64,000 bases of DNA from an uncultured Flavobacteriaceae bacterium. GTDB lineage: Bacteria; Bacteroidota; Bacteroidia; Flavobacteriales; Flavobacteriaceae. Location: NCBI GenBank assembly GCA_947502495.1, contig CANNAC010000007.1, positions 146,483 to 210,482 of the forward strand. The letters are read 5' to 3'. Positions 26,763-35,837 of this stretch are shown here, piece after piece (the stretch's first letter is position 1; every line of letters starts with the position of its first letter). Position numbers and translations under genes: made by a program. The notes beneath the pieces are model-generated. The model was not told the DNA's origin. It did no database searches and worked only from the letters and a program-made list of their open reading frames with translations.

Positions 26763-27248
26763 ATGGATTATCAAACAACGGTTTCAGGAAATGAAACAAA
26801 AAACAAGAAGAAGATTAAAAAAGAAGTAAAAGCATTCGATCAAAAACCAACCAACGCATTTATAGGTGCTTCCTGGTCTGTTTTATTAGTCGGCGTAGTT
26901 TCCTATTGCATCGGTTTATGGAATGCAGGAATGGAATTAAACGAAAAAGGCTATTACTTCACCGTTTTACTTTTTGGTTTGTTCTCGGTTATTTCTGTTC
27001 AAAAAGCAGTTAGAGACAAAATGGAAAATATTCAGGTTACCGAAATGTATTACAGTATCAGTTGGTTTACAACCATTGTATCTATTGCATTATTAGTGGT
27101 AGGTCTATGGAATGCCGATTTAGAACTTAGTGAAAAAGGTTTTTATGCCATGTCCTTTGTATTGAGTTTGTTTGCCGCAATTGCAGTGCAAAAAAACACA
27201 AGAGATGTTGCATTTATAGATAATAACAACGAAACAGAAGAGCTTTAA
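26763..27248 (+). CDS. YiaA/YiaB two-helix membrane protein
   Basis: 161 residues containing two copies of the YiaAB two-helix domain ([35 protein letters not shown] and [30 protein letters not shown] regions), giving four transmembrane helices with the conserved LWNA and L.EKG.Y elements. Function is unknown in all bacteria. A longer frame opens at 26655, but its first 36 residues have no family match and include hydrophobic noise; the ATG at 26763 with MDYQTTVSG is the better start. Confidence 0.82.
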   Translation: MDYQTTVSGNETKNKKKIKKEVKAFDQKPTNAFIGASWSVLLVGVVSYCIGLWNAGMELNEKGYYFTVLLFGLFSVISVQKAVRDKMENIQVTEMYYSISWFTTIVSIALLVVGLWNADLELSEKGFYAMSFVLSLFAAIAVQKNTRDVAFIDNNNETEEL

Positions 27249-27285
27249 AACTTTGTTTTGATGATTGGTTTTTATAAACCCAAAG

Positions 27286-27307
27286 CCTCGCAATTCGTTT
27301 TGCGAGG
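27286..27307 (+). terminator. Intrinsic terminator after the YiaA-like gene
   Basis: CCTCGCAA / TTGCGAGG arms with a 6-nt loop, then TTTT. It lies 38 nt after the stop codon. Confidence 0.75.
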
Positions 27308-27356
27308 TTTTAAACCAAAGAACTATCGCTATCTTTAAATTTTAAATGAAGAAGTC

Positions 27357-28640
27357 ATGCACTCAAAAATTATAAAAGAATTACCAGATTTGATTAAAAA
27401 TGAAGTGATTTCAAAAGAAGTCGCTTTAAAAATCGAATCGTATTATAGATCCAAGGAAGAAAATGCACCTAATAAACTGTTCTTAGTTTTTGGCGTATTT
27501 GGTTCTTTATTAATAGGACTAGGTCTTATTTTAATGCTTGCCCATAACTGGGATCAATTTTCAAGAGCTATTAAAACGATATTCGCTTTTCTGCCTTTGG
27601 TTATCGGACAACTTTTTGTTGGCTATTCTATCTTGAAAAAGAAAAGTCGCACCTGGAAAGAAGCTTCCGGAACCTTTCTCTTTTTTGCCGTTGGTGCTAG
27701 TATTGCTTTGGTGAGTCAGATTTATCATCTACCAGGAGATTTAAGTAGCTTTTTATTAACTTGGATAGTACTTTGTTTACCTGTAATTTATTTACTAAAA
27801 TCACATGTTTTAGCAATATTACATATTGTTTTTGCAACCTATTTTGCTTGTGAAAGTGGTTATGGCTATTCCTCTTCAGGGAACTCACCTTGGTTGTACA
27901 TTCTAATGATTGCTTTGGTTTTACCGCACTATTATATGCTGTTGAAACAAAATCCTAAAGCAAATATTACATCGCTTTTAAATTGGTTTATTCCTTTAAG
28001 TGCAACGATTGTTCTTGGCGCATTTGTAGAAATAAATTATAGTATTGGTTTCTTATTGTATATAATTCTTTTCGGATTGTTTTACAATATTGGGAAAATT
28101 CCTTTTTTCTATACCCAGCAATTAAGACGAAATGGATATATCATTATTGGTTCTATAGGAACTATTATCATTCTGTTATGGACGAGCTTTACATGGATTT
28201 GGGAAGATTTAATACGAGAAGTGGTTTTCTTTTCGAACGAGTTTTACATTGCTATTGCTTTATTTTTAGGAGCTCTTGCGGTTCTAGGCTATTCCTATTA
28301 CAAGAAATGGATGAAAGGGTTTCATTTGTTTCAATATGTGTTTATCTTTTTTAGTATGCTCTTTTTCTTCGGATTTTCTTCGGAAACCATACCAACCATT
28401 TTAGTGAACGTTTTTCTATTTGTCTTAGGATTAATAACCATAAAAATAGGAGCAGATCGCTTTCATTTTGGGGTTTTAAATTATGGATTATTCATTATAA
28501 CAAGCTTAGTGGTTTGTAGATTTTTTGACACAAACATGTCTTTTGTTATAAGAGGATTATTGTTTGTAACCGTTGGTTTCGGATTTTTTATAACCAATTA
28601 TTGGATGCTTAAAAAACAAAAACAAACAGTTAAAAAATAA
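27357..28640 (+). CDS. DUF2157 membrane protein
   Basis: 427 residues. It begins with a soluble N-terminal helical domain (KIIKELPDLIKNEVISKEVALKIESYY), then the DUF2157 core (FGVFGSLLIGLGLILMLAHNWDQFSRAIK), followed by about a dozen hydrophobic helices. The DUF2157 + GDYXXLXY pair, here separated by only 7 nt, recurs across bacteria as a probable two-component membrane unit of unknown function. Confidence 0.85.
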   Translation: MHSKIIKELPDLIKNEVISKEVALKIESYYRSKEENAPNKLFLVFGVFGSLLIGLGLILMLAHNWDQFSRAIKTIFAFLPLVIGQLFVGYSILKKKSRTWKEASGTFLFFAVGASIALVSQIYHLPGDLSSFLLTWIVLCLPVIYLLKSHVLAILHIVFATYFACESGYGYSSSGNSPWLYILMIALVLPHYYMLLKQNPKANITSLLNWFIPLSATIVLGAFVEINYSIGFLLYIILFGLFYNIGKIPFFYTQQLRRNGYIIIGSIGTIIILLWTSFTWIWEDLIREVVFFSNEFYIAIALFLGALAVLGYSYYKKWMKGFHLFQYVFIFFSMLFFFGFSSETIPTILVNVFLFVLGLITIKIGADRFHFGVLNYGLFIITSLVVCRFFDTNMSFVIRGLLFVTVGFGFFITNYWMLKKQKQTVKK

Positions 28641-28647
28641 GGTACAC

Positions 28648-29205
28648 ATGAAAACAATTCCCCTATTTATTTTATTCGTCCTAGTAGCACTTATACAATT
28701 ATTTGTACCTGCTCAAATGATTTTTAATCAAGAAAACACGCTAGAAGAAGGTACAGCGTATAAGTTTAGAACGCAGCCTATTGATCCCACAGATCCTTTC
28801 CGTGGAAAATATATAACACTTCGCTATGATATAAATGCATACCCAACAACAGATTCTATTTGGGAACCACAACAAGATATTTTTGTCTATCTAAAAACAG
28901 ACAGTTTAGGGTTTGGAAAAATTGACCAAGTAAGTAAAATACCTTTAGAAGCGGAAGCGGAATATATTATTGCTAAAGTGAATGTGTATGATAAATATCA
29001 AGACGTACTGCGTATTCATTTGCCTTTTGATCGTTTTTATATGAAGGAAACAAAAGCTAAAGATGCTGAAATTGCACATAGAAAAGCACAGCGTGATAGC
29101 TTGCCAAATAATACGTACGCTTTAGTTTTTGTTAAGGATGGCGCTTCGGTTTTAGAGAATGTATTTATAAATGATATTCCTATATCTGATTATGTTGAAA
29201 AGTAG
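28648..29205 (+). CDS. GDYXXLXY-domain protein
   Basis: 185 residues with one N-terminal membrane helix and the signature region DPTDPFRGKYITLRYDI, a variant of the GDYxxLxY motif (K replaces D). The rest is a beta-rich extracytoplasmic domain. It always seems to accompany DUF2157 membrane proteins, as here, and the two are co-transcribed. Function is unknown. Confidence 0.85.
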   Translation: MKTIPLFILFVLVALIQLFVPAQMIFNQENTLEEGTAYKFRTQPIDPTDPFRGKYITLRYDINAYPTTDSIWEPQQDIFVYLKTDSLGFGKIDQVSKIPLEAEAEYIIAKVNVYDKYQDVLRIHLPFDRFYMKETKAKDAEIAHRKAQRDSLPNNTYALVFVKDGASVLENVFINDIPISDYVEK

Positions 29206-29225
29206 CATATTATTGGCTAACTTTG
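29195..29225 (+). promoter_or_regulatory. Predicted housekeeping promoter of the M49 peptidase gene
   Basis: TTG (29195-29197), 20-nt spacer, then TAACTTTG (29218-29225), a match to the Bacteroidota -7 element TAnnTTTG, 25 nt upstream of the ATG. It begins within the last codons of the preceding gene. Confidence 0.55.
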
Positions 29226-29250
29226 AATATAAACTAATCTAGATATAAAA

Positions 29251-30891
29251 ATGAAACAATTTATAATTCTTTTAATTACTGCTTCTTTTGTGTTTTCTTG
29301 TAAAACAGATAAAAAGAACATCGATGAAATAGTAGAAGTAACCCAAACAGAAATGGAACAGAATTTAAATAAATACGTGTCGGTGAAACTTACTGCAGAT
29401 GTAAGTGTCCTTACCGAAAACGAACAAAAAATGCTTCCTATTTTAATCGATGCAGCAAATAAAATGAACGATTTGTTTTGGTATGAATCTTATGGCGATT
29501 GTGATGCTTTGTTAAATACTATTTCAGATAAAGACACCAAGCAATTTGTGAAAATTAATTATGGACCTTGGGATAGGTTAAATGGAAATATCTCTTTTGT
29601 AGAAGGAATCGAAGCGAAGCCTTTAGGTGCAAACTTTTATCCGAAAGACATGACAAAAGAAGAGTTTGAAGCAGCGGATATGGTAGATAAGTCTAGCATT
29701 TATAATTTTGTGCGTCGTGATGAAAACGGAAAATTATTTACTATTCCATATCATGAAAAGTTTAAACATGAAGTAGAGGAGGTTTCCGAGTTATTATTAG
29801 AAGCTTCTACGCTTGCTGAGGATGCAGGATTAAAAAACTATTTAGAATTACGTGCGGCAGCAATGTTGAATGACGAATACCAAAAAAGTGATTTTGCTTG
29901 GATGGATATGAAAACAAATACATTGGATATTGTTATCGGTCCAATTGAAACCTACGAAGACCAAATGTTTGGAAACAAAGCGTCTCATGAAGGCTATGTG
30001 CTTATTAAAGATCAAGCGTGGAGTAAACGTTTAGAGAAGTTTTCGGCATACTTACCAGAACTTCAAAAAGGATTACCTGTAGATGCTGCTTATAAAAAAG
30101 AAACGCCGGGAACCGATAGCGATTTAAATGCGTATGATGTGGTGTTTTATGCTGGAGATTGTAATTCTGGTGGAAAAACGATCGCAATAAATTTACCAAA
30201 TGACGAAGAAGTACAATTAGCAAAAGGAACGAGAAGATTGCAACTTAAAAATGCAATGCAAGCGAAGTTTGATAAAATATTAGTTCCAATTTCGGAAGTG
30301 TTAATAGATGAAAGTCAGCGTAAACACATCACCTTTGATGCCTTTTTTGCAAATACGATGTTTCATGAAGTTGCTCATGGTTTAGGAATTAAAAATACGA
30401 TTGATGGAAAAGGGACCGTTAGAGAATCTTTAAAAGAACATTCTAGTGCACTAGAAGAAGGTAAAGCAGATATTCTTGGTTTATATATGATTCAGCAATT
30501 ACACGCTAAAGGCGAATTGGAAGAAGATATTAAAGATAATATGGTGACTTTTATGGCTGGTATTTTTAGATCGGTACGTTTCGGAGCTTCTTCAGCACAT
30601 GGAAAAGCAAATATGATTCGTTTTAATTTCTTTAAAGAAAAAGGCGCTTTTACTAGAAATGAAGATGGTACTTTTAAAGTGAACTTTGATAAAATGGAAG
30701 TTGCGATGACCGATTTGTCGAATCTTATTTTAACGCTTCAAGGAAATGGAGATTATGATGGTGTAGCAAAATTGGTAGCAGATAAAGGCGTTATTTCTTC
30801 CGGATTACAAGCCGATTTAGATCGATTAAGTGCTGCTAATATTCCTGTAGATGTTGTTTTTGAACAAGGAAAAAAGGTGCTTGGTTTATAG
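29251..30891 (+). CDS. M49 dipeptidyl-peptidase III-like zinc hydrolase lipoprotein
   Basis: 546 residues with lipobox VFSC (C17). The zinc site is FHEVAHGLG, an HExxH pentapeptide in place of the HExxGH hexapeptide of classical DPP III, with the second motif EEGKADILG (EExxAD) about 50 residues later. Such bacterial M49 members are known. It would remove dipeptides from peptides in the periplasm, providing amino acids. It is a monocistronic unit with its own promoter-like element and a terminator. Confidence 0.87.
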   Translation: MKQFIILLITASFVFSCKTDKKNIDEIVEVTQTEMEQNLNKYVSVKLTADVSVLTENEQKMLPILIDAANKMNDLFWYESYGDCDALLNTISDKDTKQFVKINYGPWDRLNGNISFVEGIEAKPLGANFYPKDMTKEEFEAADMVDKSSIYNFVRRDENGKLFTIPYHEKFKHEVEEVSELLLEASTLAEDAGLKNYLELRAAAMLNDEYQKSDFAWMDMKTNTLDIVIGPIETYEDQMFGNKASHEGYVLIKDQAWSKRLEKFSAYLPELQKGLPVDAAYKKETPGTDSDLNAYDVVFYAGDCNSGGKTIAINLPNDEEVQLAKGTRRLQLKNAMQAKFDKILVPISEVLIDESQRKHITFDAFFANTMFHEVAHGLGIKNTIDGKGTVRESLKEHSSALEEGKADILGLYMIQQLHAKGELEEDIKDNMVTFMAGIFRSVRFGASSAHGKANMIRFNFFKEKGAFTRNEDGTFKVNFDKMEVAMTDLSNLILTLQGNGDYDGVAKLVADKGVISSGLQADLDRLSAANIPVDVVFEQGKKVLGL

Positions 30892-30913
30892 ATGGAATAG
30901 AAAATAGAAAAGA

Positions 30914-30941
30914 GAGAATAGAGAATAGAGAATAGAGAATA
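30914..30941. repeat. Four copies of the heptamer GAGAATA
   Basis: A perfect 28-bp tandem repeat just after the M49 gene and just before its terminator. Non-coding; probably slippage-derived. Confidence 0.8.
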
Positions 30942-30948
30942 TAAAAAA

Positions 30949-30978
30949 AAGGCTTCCGTGAAAACGAAAGCCTTTTTT
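30949..30978. terminator. Bidirectional intrinsic terminator
   Basis: AAGGCTT / AAGCCTT arms with partly paired interior (GT/AC), A8 before and T8 after, between convergent genes. Confidence 0.8.
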
Positions 30979-30999
30979 TTGTGTTTATTTTAATGTAAA

Positions 31000-32241
31000 C
31001 TATAAAGAATCTACAAATTGTTCAATTAAATCATAACCTTCATCATGTATGATTGTTGTTCCAATATACGGCATAGAATACCCATTTAAATAGTTTTGGG
31101 TTCTAGCTAAAATGGTGTATCTAAACGTGTAAATGTCGGTATTATCAAAAGGCGTTTCATATCTAAAATCTAGACTGCTAAGCAGGTCACAAGTTCCTCC
31201 TGGTTGGTGACAATGTGCGCAGTTTACATCAAAATAAGCTCTAGTTCTTTCCATTAAACTATAATCATCTCTGTTGGTCCAATCTGGTAAAACAGATACA
31301 ATAGAAGGATCTGTAAGGTTAGAAAGGTAATTGTTATCTATAAAATCTTGTAGTTGGTTATTAAAATGCATAGAACGTAATTTTGGTCCTAAGGGAAGTA
31401 TCTGCTCGTTATTACTATGGCACTGAAAACAATCTGTGTTAGACGGTATTTGGTAATTTAAATTCTTTGTGTCTCCACTATTATCGACATAGCTATAAGC
31501 AACTACACTTCCATCGGTATCTAAAGTTGCTTCGGTTTGAGCAGCATTCCATTTATAATTTCCTGTAACCCAAGCGCCACTTTGTTTTATTAAAACTCTA
31601 GTTTCCATAATTCGCTTTCCTAATGTTTCATCACGTTCATCATTAAAATAGTAGAATGTTTTTGCAATAACAGTATTGTCAGGAAATGCTGGTAAACCAT
31701 TATCTACATATTGCATCGTTTCGCCAGAAGGCAAAGCAATTAAGCGTTGTTTATGTGAGTAATCTGTAAATAAAGGAGTTGTTAAGTCATATTCAAAAGC
31801 ATAAATACTCGGTGTTAAATCTTCAAGAGTACCAGAAAAGATATTAAGATCGGAAAGATTATTTAGCAGTTGAGGAATAACTGCGGGAGCTGCTGTAGTA
31901 AAGGTTACAACTTCTGTTTGCATACTCACATTATCGCTACAAATAGATTGTATATATACTTGGTATGTAGTGTTTGCTTCTAAGTTCACTAAAGTTGCGG
32001 TTGTTTCTGTGACTTGTACAACTTCGCCTAAGCCTAACATAAAACCAGAAATACCATATTCTAAATTATAGGTTGCAGAAGTATTACTGTCTTCCCAAGA
32101 AATGATAGCACTTTCATGGGGTGTATCACTAATTTGAATGTTGGTTGGTACGGTGCATTGCGTGATAAAGTCGTCGTCAAGATCATTAAAACAAGACACT
32201 AATGTAAATGCAAATAATAGGGTGAAAATTACTTTCTTCAT
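31000..32241 (-). CDS. Fibronectin III plus diheme c-type lipoprotein
   Basis: 413 residues with lipobox LVSC (C17), a fibronectin type III domain at about 30-115 (TVPTNIQISDTPHESAIISWED), then a region of the TIGR03806 type with two c-heme motifs CxxCH: CFQCH near 275 and CAHCH near 348. It is likely an envelope electron-transfer or redox-enzyme subunit; heme attachment would require export by Sec and the Ccs system. The FN3 fusion may target partners at the surface. No catalytic partner is adjacent, and its exact reaction is unknown. Confidence 0.75.
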   Translation of the reverse strand: MKKVIFTLLFAFTLVSCFNDLDDDFITQCTVPTNIQISDTPHESAIISWEDSNTSATYNLEYGISGFMLGLGEVVQVTETTATLVNLEANTTYQVYIQSICSDNVSMQTEVVTFTTAAPAVIPQLLNNLSDLNIFSGTLEDLTPSIYAFEYDLTTPLFTDYSHKQRLIALPSGETMQYVDNGLPAFPDNTVIAKTFYYFNDERDETLGKRIMETRVLIKQSGAWVTGNYKWNAAQTEATLDTDGSVVAYSYVDNSGDTKNLNYQIPSNTDCFQCHSNNEQILPLGPKLRSMHFNNQLQDFIDNNYLSNLTDPSIVSVLPDWTNRDDYSLMERTRAYFDVNCAHCHQPGGTCDLLSSLDFRYETPFDNTDIYTFRYTILARTQNYLNGYSMPYIGTTIIHDEGYDLIEQFVDSL

Positions 32242-32300
32242 GATATTAGATTAAATAGCAGTCGTGAAAGTAATAAAATGGTTGTTAAAATGAATAAAAA

Positions 32301-32327
32301 ATGCCTATAAATTCAATTTATAGGCAT
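32301..32327 (-). terminator. Intrinsic terminator of the M28 peptidase gene
   Basis: Near-perfect 13-bp arms (ATGCCTATAAATT and complement) separated by one base, with A/T tracts on both sides. Confidence 0.82.
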
Positions 32328-32355
32328 TTTTTAAAAGAAATGAATACCGTTTTTC

Positions 32356-33516
32356 TTAATTCAGTATTAGTTTTTTAGTCGTTGTTTTAGCATTCGTCTT
32401 AACAACCGCTATATAAACTCCTTTTTGTAAATGCTTTAGATTTATGGATTCTACGGTCTGTAGGTTTGTTTTTGTGTATACTTCTTTTCCTAATACATCA
32501 TAGATCGTTATGGAATTATTCATACTGTTGTTATCTGAAATATTAAGATGCACCATACCATTTGTACTCGGATTTGGATATATTTTAAATGTATTCTGTT
32601 CGTTTTCATTAATACTTAATGGATTCGAACTAGCAAATTCTAATAAAGCACCCAAAGCACCTTTAGTGACTTCGGTTAAAAATGCAGGATCCATATTTGC
32701 TAAAGTATCTGTCGGTGAGTGCGGATGTGAGGATTCGTTTGTTTCATACAAACCCGTTATAATTTCACCGTTATTTTCAAAAGGAATATAATCGGATGCA
32801 TAGGCATAAGAGATTTGTGTGTCTAGGCTAGAATAAAATTCTATAGAATTAGCAAGAATTGTTGTCATTGCTGATGAAGCACTATTGTTTGCTGGAGGAT
32901 TACTTCTATCTTCTTCGCAAGTAATCGTATTGTTTGTTTCTCCACTAACACCGCCTACTTGATCAATATTAAAAACCAAATGAATATCTAAATTATCTAT
33001 GTTTACGGTATTATCTACATAATAATTACTACCAACTAAACCATCTTCTTCTCCACTAAAGTGTATAAATTTTATAGAATACTCGGTATTTATATCTTTT
33101 AATAATCTGGCTATTTCTAGTAATAAAACAGTGCCACTACCATTGTCATTAGTTCCAGGGCCATTAATAGTGTCATAATGCGCGTCAATAATTATAAAGG
33201 TATTTGGATAAACAGTTCCCGTTTTAGTAATAATGATATTATTGCTTGTTCCAGAAGAATAGGTGAAAGGTTGTAAAACAACATCGGTATAACCTAAAGA
33301 AGTATAGCGTGAAGAAATCCAGTTTTCTGCATCGGTTAAATTAGTAGAACCAACATCTTTTACTCCAAAACCCTCAAAGGTAGTTAAGTCTGCAAGTATA
33401 TTTGTAGCAGAAACATTGTCTACAACACTTTGGTAGTAGGTGTTGTAATTTTGAGCGTAGGTTGTTACACTTATAAAAAGTAGTAATATCGTTTTTGTAA
33501 ATTTGGATTTCATCAA
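32356..33516 (-). CDS. Secreted M28 zinc aminopeptidase with type IX secretion signal
   Basis: 386 residues with signal peptide ending TYAQ, and the M28 catalytic domain with ligands in IIDAHYDT (His), GTNDNGSGTVLLLEIARLL (Asp) and FSGEEDGLVGS (Glu-Glu). It ends in a typical T9SS type-A tail (IYPNPSTNGMVHLNIS ... IYDVLGKEVY ... KGVYIAVVKTN ... KKLILN). It should be a secreted exopeptidase involved in extracellular protein degradation. Monocistronic. Confidence 0.92.
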   Translation of the reverse strand: MMKSKFTKTILLLFISVTTYAQNYNTYYQSVVDNVSATNILADLTTFEGFGVKDVGSTNLTDAENWISSRYTSLGYTDVVLQPFTYSSGTSNNIIITKTGTVYPNTFIIIDAHYDTINGPGTNDNGSGTVLLLEIARLLKDINTEYSIKFIHFSGEEDGLVGSNYYVDNTVNIDNLDIHLVFNIDQVGGVSGETNNTITCEEDRSNPPANNSASSAMTTILANSIEFYSSLDTQISYAYASDYIPFENNGEIITGLYETNESSHPHSPTDTLANMDPAFLTEVTKGALGALLEFASSNPLSINENEQNTFKIYPNPSTNGMVHLNISDNNSMNNSITIYDVLGKEVYTKTNLQTVESINLKHLQKGVYIAVVKTNAKTTTKKLILN

Positions 33517-33552
33517 TAGTAATTTTATGCTAAAGTATAATAATTTTTACTA

Positions 33553-34083
33553 CTAGTTAAGTACGCAGGTTATAGTTACGGTTGCTTCTGTGCCAACTCG
33601 CATGGTACCAAACTCTTCGCCTATTTTATAATCGAATCTATTGATTACTAAATTACCTGTAAATGTGTTTTCTGAAAAAGTAAAGGGAATTTCAACATCT
33701 TTACTAACTCCGTGAATTGTTAGGTTTCCTGTAGTTTGATATCCACTGGATGTTTTTGTGATGGACGAAGATTCAAAACAAATCTTTGGATATTTTTCAA
33801 CATCAAAGAAATCGGATGTGCGTAAATGAGTATCTCTTTTATTATTTTTAGTATTTATAGTAGCTGCATCTACACAAATATCAAAGTTTGCAGATTGTAA
33901 ATCGGCCGTGTCTAAATGGAAATCGCCTTGCATTCCTGTAAACGTTCCTTTTACTTTAAAGATGCCGCCTCCAGTAATATGAAAGTTGATTTTAGATTTT
34001 TCTTTGTTTATCGTTTGCTGTGCTCTACTTGTAGAAGTGCTACAAATAAACAATAAGGCCAATAAAAATGCGATGTTTTTCAT
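33553..34083 (-). CDS. YceI family periplasmic protein (copy 1)
   Basis: 176 residues with signal peptide (ending SRAQ) and a YceI lipocalin-like domain: INKEKSKINFHITGGGIFKVKGTFTGMQGDF, then RDTHLRTSDFFDVEKYP and a final YKIGEEFGTMRVGTEATVTI. YceI proteins bind isoprenoid chains and occur with quinone-related or stress functions. It is paralogous to the next gene, and the pair is on one transcript strand with a 73-nt gap. Confidence 0.88.
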   Translation of the reverse strand: MKNIAFLLALLFICSTSTSRAQQTINKEKSKINFHITGGGIFKVKGTFTGMQGDFHLDTADLQSANFDICVDAATINTKNNKRDTHLRTSDFFDVEKYPKICFESSSITKTSSGYQTTGNLTIHGVSKDVEIPFTFSENTFTGNLVINRFDYKIGEEFGTMRVGTEATVTITCVLN

Positions 34084-34156
34084 GTTTTCTAATTATTATA
34101 TACAAATAGTCGAATTAAAAGGATAATAATTTCAACGGCATTCATTAAAACGAACG

Positions 34157-34681
34157 CTAAAGAGCAACGCAGGTTATTTTAATTTTTACCATAGTACCAA
34201 TAACGAAAGGGTTTTGGTTTTCACCAAGATGATAATCGGTTCTATTTATTTTAAATTCTCCAACAAAGGTTTTGTTTTTATAGGTAAACGGAATACTAAC
34301 ATCTCGCGTAACACCTAACATAGTTAGTTTTCCAGTTGCTGTATAACCAGTTTCTGCTCTTTTTATAGTGGAAGATGTAAAACAAATGGTTGGATTATTA
34401 GCGACATAAAAGAAATCTTCCGAACGTAAATGTGTGTCTCTTTTTTCGTTTTCGGTATCTACCGTTTCTGCAGCAATACAGACATTAATGTTAGACGTGC
34501 TCCAATCTTCCGGATCTATATTTAGGGTTCCTGTCATTTCTTTAAATGTGCCTTTCACGTTACTTAAAACCAAATTGTTAATTTTAAAATCAACAACAGA
34601 TTTTTCTGTATTCACATTTTGAGCTTGAAATGCAATTGGAAATAAAAATAAAAGCACTAGTAAAAGGGATAACTTTTTCAT
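34157..34681 (-). CDS. YceI family periplasmic protein (copy 2)
   Basis: 174 residues, same architecture as the downstream copy, sharing RDTHLRSEDFF and the sequence order throughout, but diverged (about 40 percent by eye). Signal peptide ends FQAQ. This looks like a tandem duplication followed by specialisation, perhaps for different lipid ligands; that is inference. Confidence 0.88.
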   Translation of the reverse strand: MKKLSLLLVLLFLFPIAFQAQNVNTEKSVVDFKINNLVLSNVKGTFKEMTGTLNIDPEDWSTSNINVCIAAETVDTENEKRDTHLRSEDFFYVANNPTICFTSSTIKRAETGYTATGKLTMLGVTRDVSIPFTYKNKTFVGEFKINRTDYHLGENQNPFVIGTMVKIKITCVAL

Positions 34682-34747
34682 TTTTAAAAGTTTTAATTCT
34701 AGTTATTGCTTAGGGAGTAATTAGAACTAAATATAATAAAAAAAAAG

Positions 34748-34769
34748 GAACTACATTTCTGTAATTCCT
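34748..34769 (-). terminator. Intrinsic terminator of the TonB-C-like gene
   Basis: GGAACTACA / TGTAATTCC arms with one mismatch and TTTC loop; the minus strand then has a long U-tract (A-run before 34748). Confidence 0.7.
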
Positions 34770-34835
34770 TTAGTTTCCACATTTTTCCTGTTTGTTTTTT
34801 GAAAGTCTTTGCTTTAAAAATGAAATGTTCTGTGA

Positions 34836-35690
34836 TTAGCAACCCAATAATCCGAAAGAGACTACAAGTTCTTGATCTATTTTTTCTCCTTTTTCATTTT
34901 CAGCAGGTTTCCATTTTTGATTGGTTTTAGTAATAAGTTCGATCATCGCTTTATCTACTAAAGGATAATTGGAGGTTCTATCTAATCTAGTATTTTCTAT
35001 GTTTCCTTCTTTAGTAACCGTAAAATATAGTTTTGCGGCTTGTAGTTTATTTTGATCTACTTCTTTTCTAGCTTCTTTGCTGTTTTCTTTTAAATAGTTT
35101 TGCAAAGCGTCTTTACCTTCTATATAGACTGCTTGCTTTTCTGGAACAATGGTAAGATGCGGCGAAGCATAGTTGTATTCTAATTTTCCGGTGGTGTTGT
35201 TCTTTTCTTGATAATCTATTCTAATTAAAAAATTAGTGGCATAATTAGCTGTTTGCAAAAGTTCTAATTGCGCTTTGGTTAATGTTTTGCTATATCCAAT
35301 TGCTCGTTTTTGGGTTTGTATATCATTTTCAATAATAATAACTTCAACCGATTTTAATATTTCAATATTCCATAATTCTTCCCAACTAAAGAAATCTTCA
35401 ATAGAGGTTGCCTTGGCAATGTCTCCTTTTTTAATAGGACTAAATCTAGGGCCAACATTATAATTAAAATCTTCTGTTGGTATTGTTGCTTCGGTGTAGT
35501 TTATTAATATAGGACCAATAGGTGGTTTAAAATGTGAATTGGAATTTATTGGTTCTTCCGTAGTTGTATTAACGGCAAGGTCGCTTTTAGCAGAAGCTTC
35601 CGTTTTTGAATCCTTCCAATTTAGTACTCCAAAAGCGGTTAGACTTAACATAATAAGAACTGCACATAATATAATAAGGCTCTTTTTCAT
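34836..35690 (-). CDS. Single-pass envelope protein with TonB-C-like domain
   Basis: 284 residues with one N-terminal membrane segment (LIILCAVLIMLSLTAFGVL) and no lipobox. The last about 90 residues (KLYFTVTKEGNIENTRLDR ... KWKPAENEKGEKIDQELVVSFGLLGC) follow the pattern of the TonB C-terminal domain used as a module in many Bacteroidota sensor proteins. The middle region is unassigned. It is divergent from the winged-helix regulator with 147 nt between the starts, so it may be its target, sensor partner or signal output. Confidence 0.65.
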   Translation of the reverse strand: MKKSLIILCAVLIMLSLTAFGVLNWKDSKTEASAKSDLAVNTTTEEPINSNSHFKPPIGPILINYTEATIPTEDFNYNVGPRFSPIKKGDIAKATSIEDFFSWEELWNIEILKSVEVIIIENDIQTQKRAIGYSKTLTKAQLELLQTANYATNFLIRIDYQEKNNTTGKLEYNYASPHLTIVPEKQAVYIEGKDALQNYLKENSKEARKEVDQNKLQAAKLYFTVTKEGNIENTRLDRTSNYPLVDKAMIELITKTNQKWKPAENEKGEKIDQELVVSFGLLGC

Positions 35691-35837
35691 AATAGGTATA
35701 TTTAATGATTAATAATTAATTCCTTTTTGAACTACTGTAAAACTACAAGATGGATATATGGAAAATGTCAAAAGAATGTAAAAGAAGTGTCAACTATTGT
35801 AAAAAGTCCTGAAATTGTATGTTATTTACCAATACTT

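Noticed and set aside
35727..35837. Upstream extension of the membrane-tethered regulator
   Set aside because: It places 37 residues before a good export segment; the later Met is preferred.
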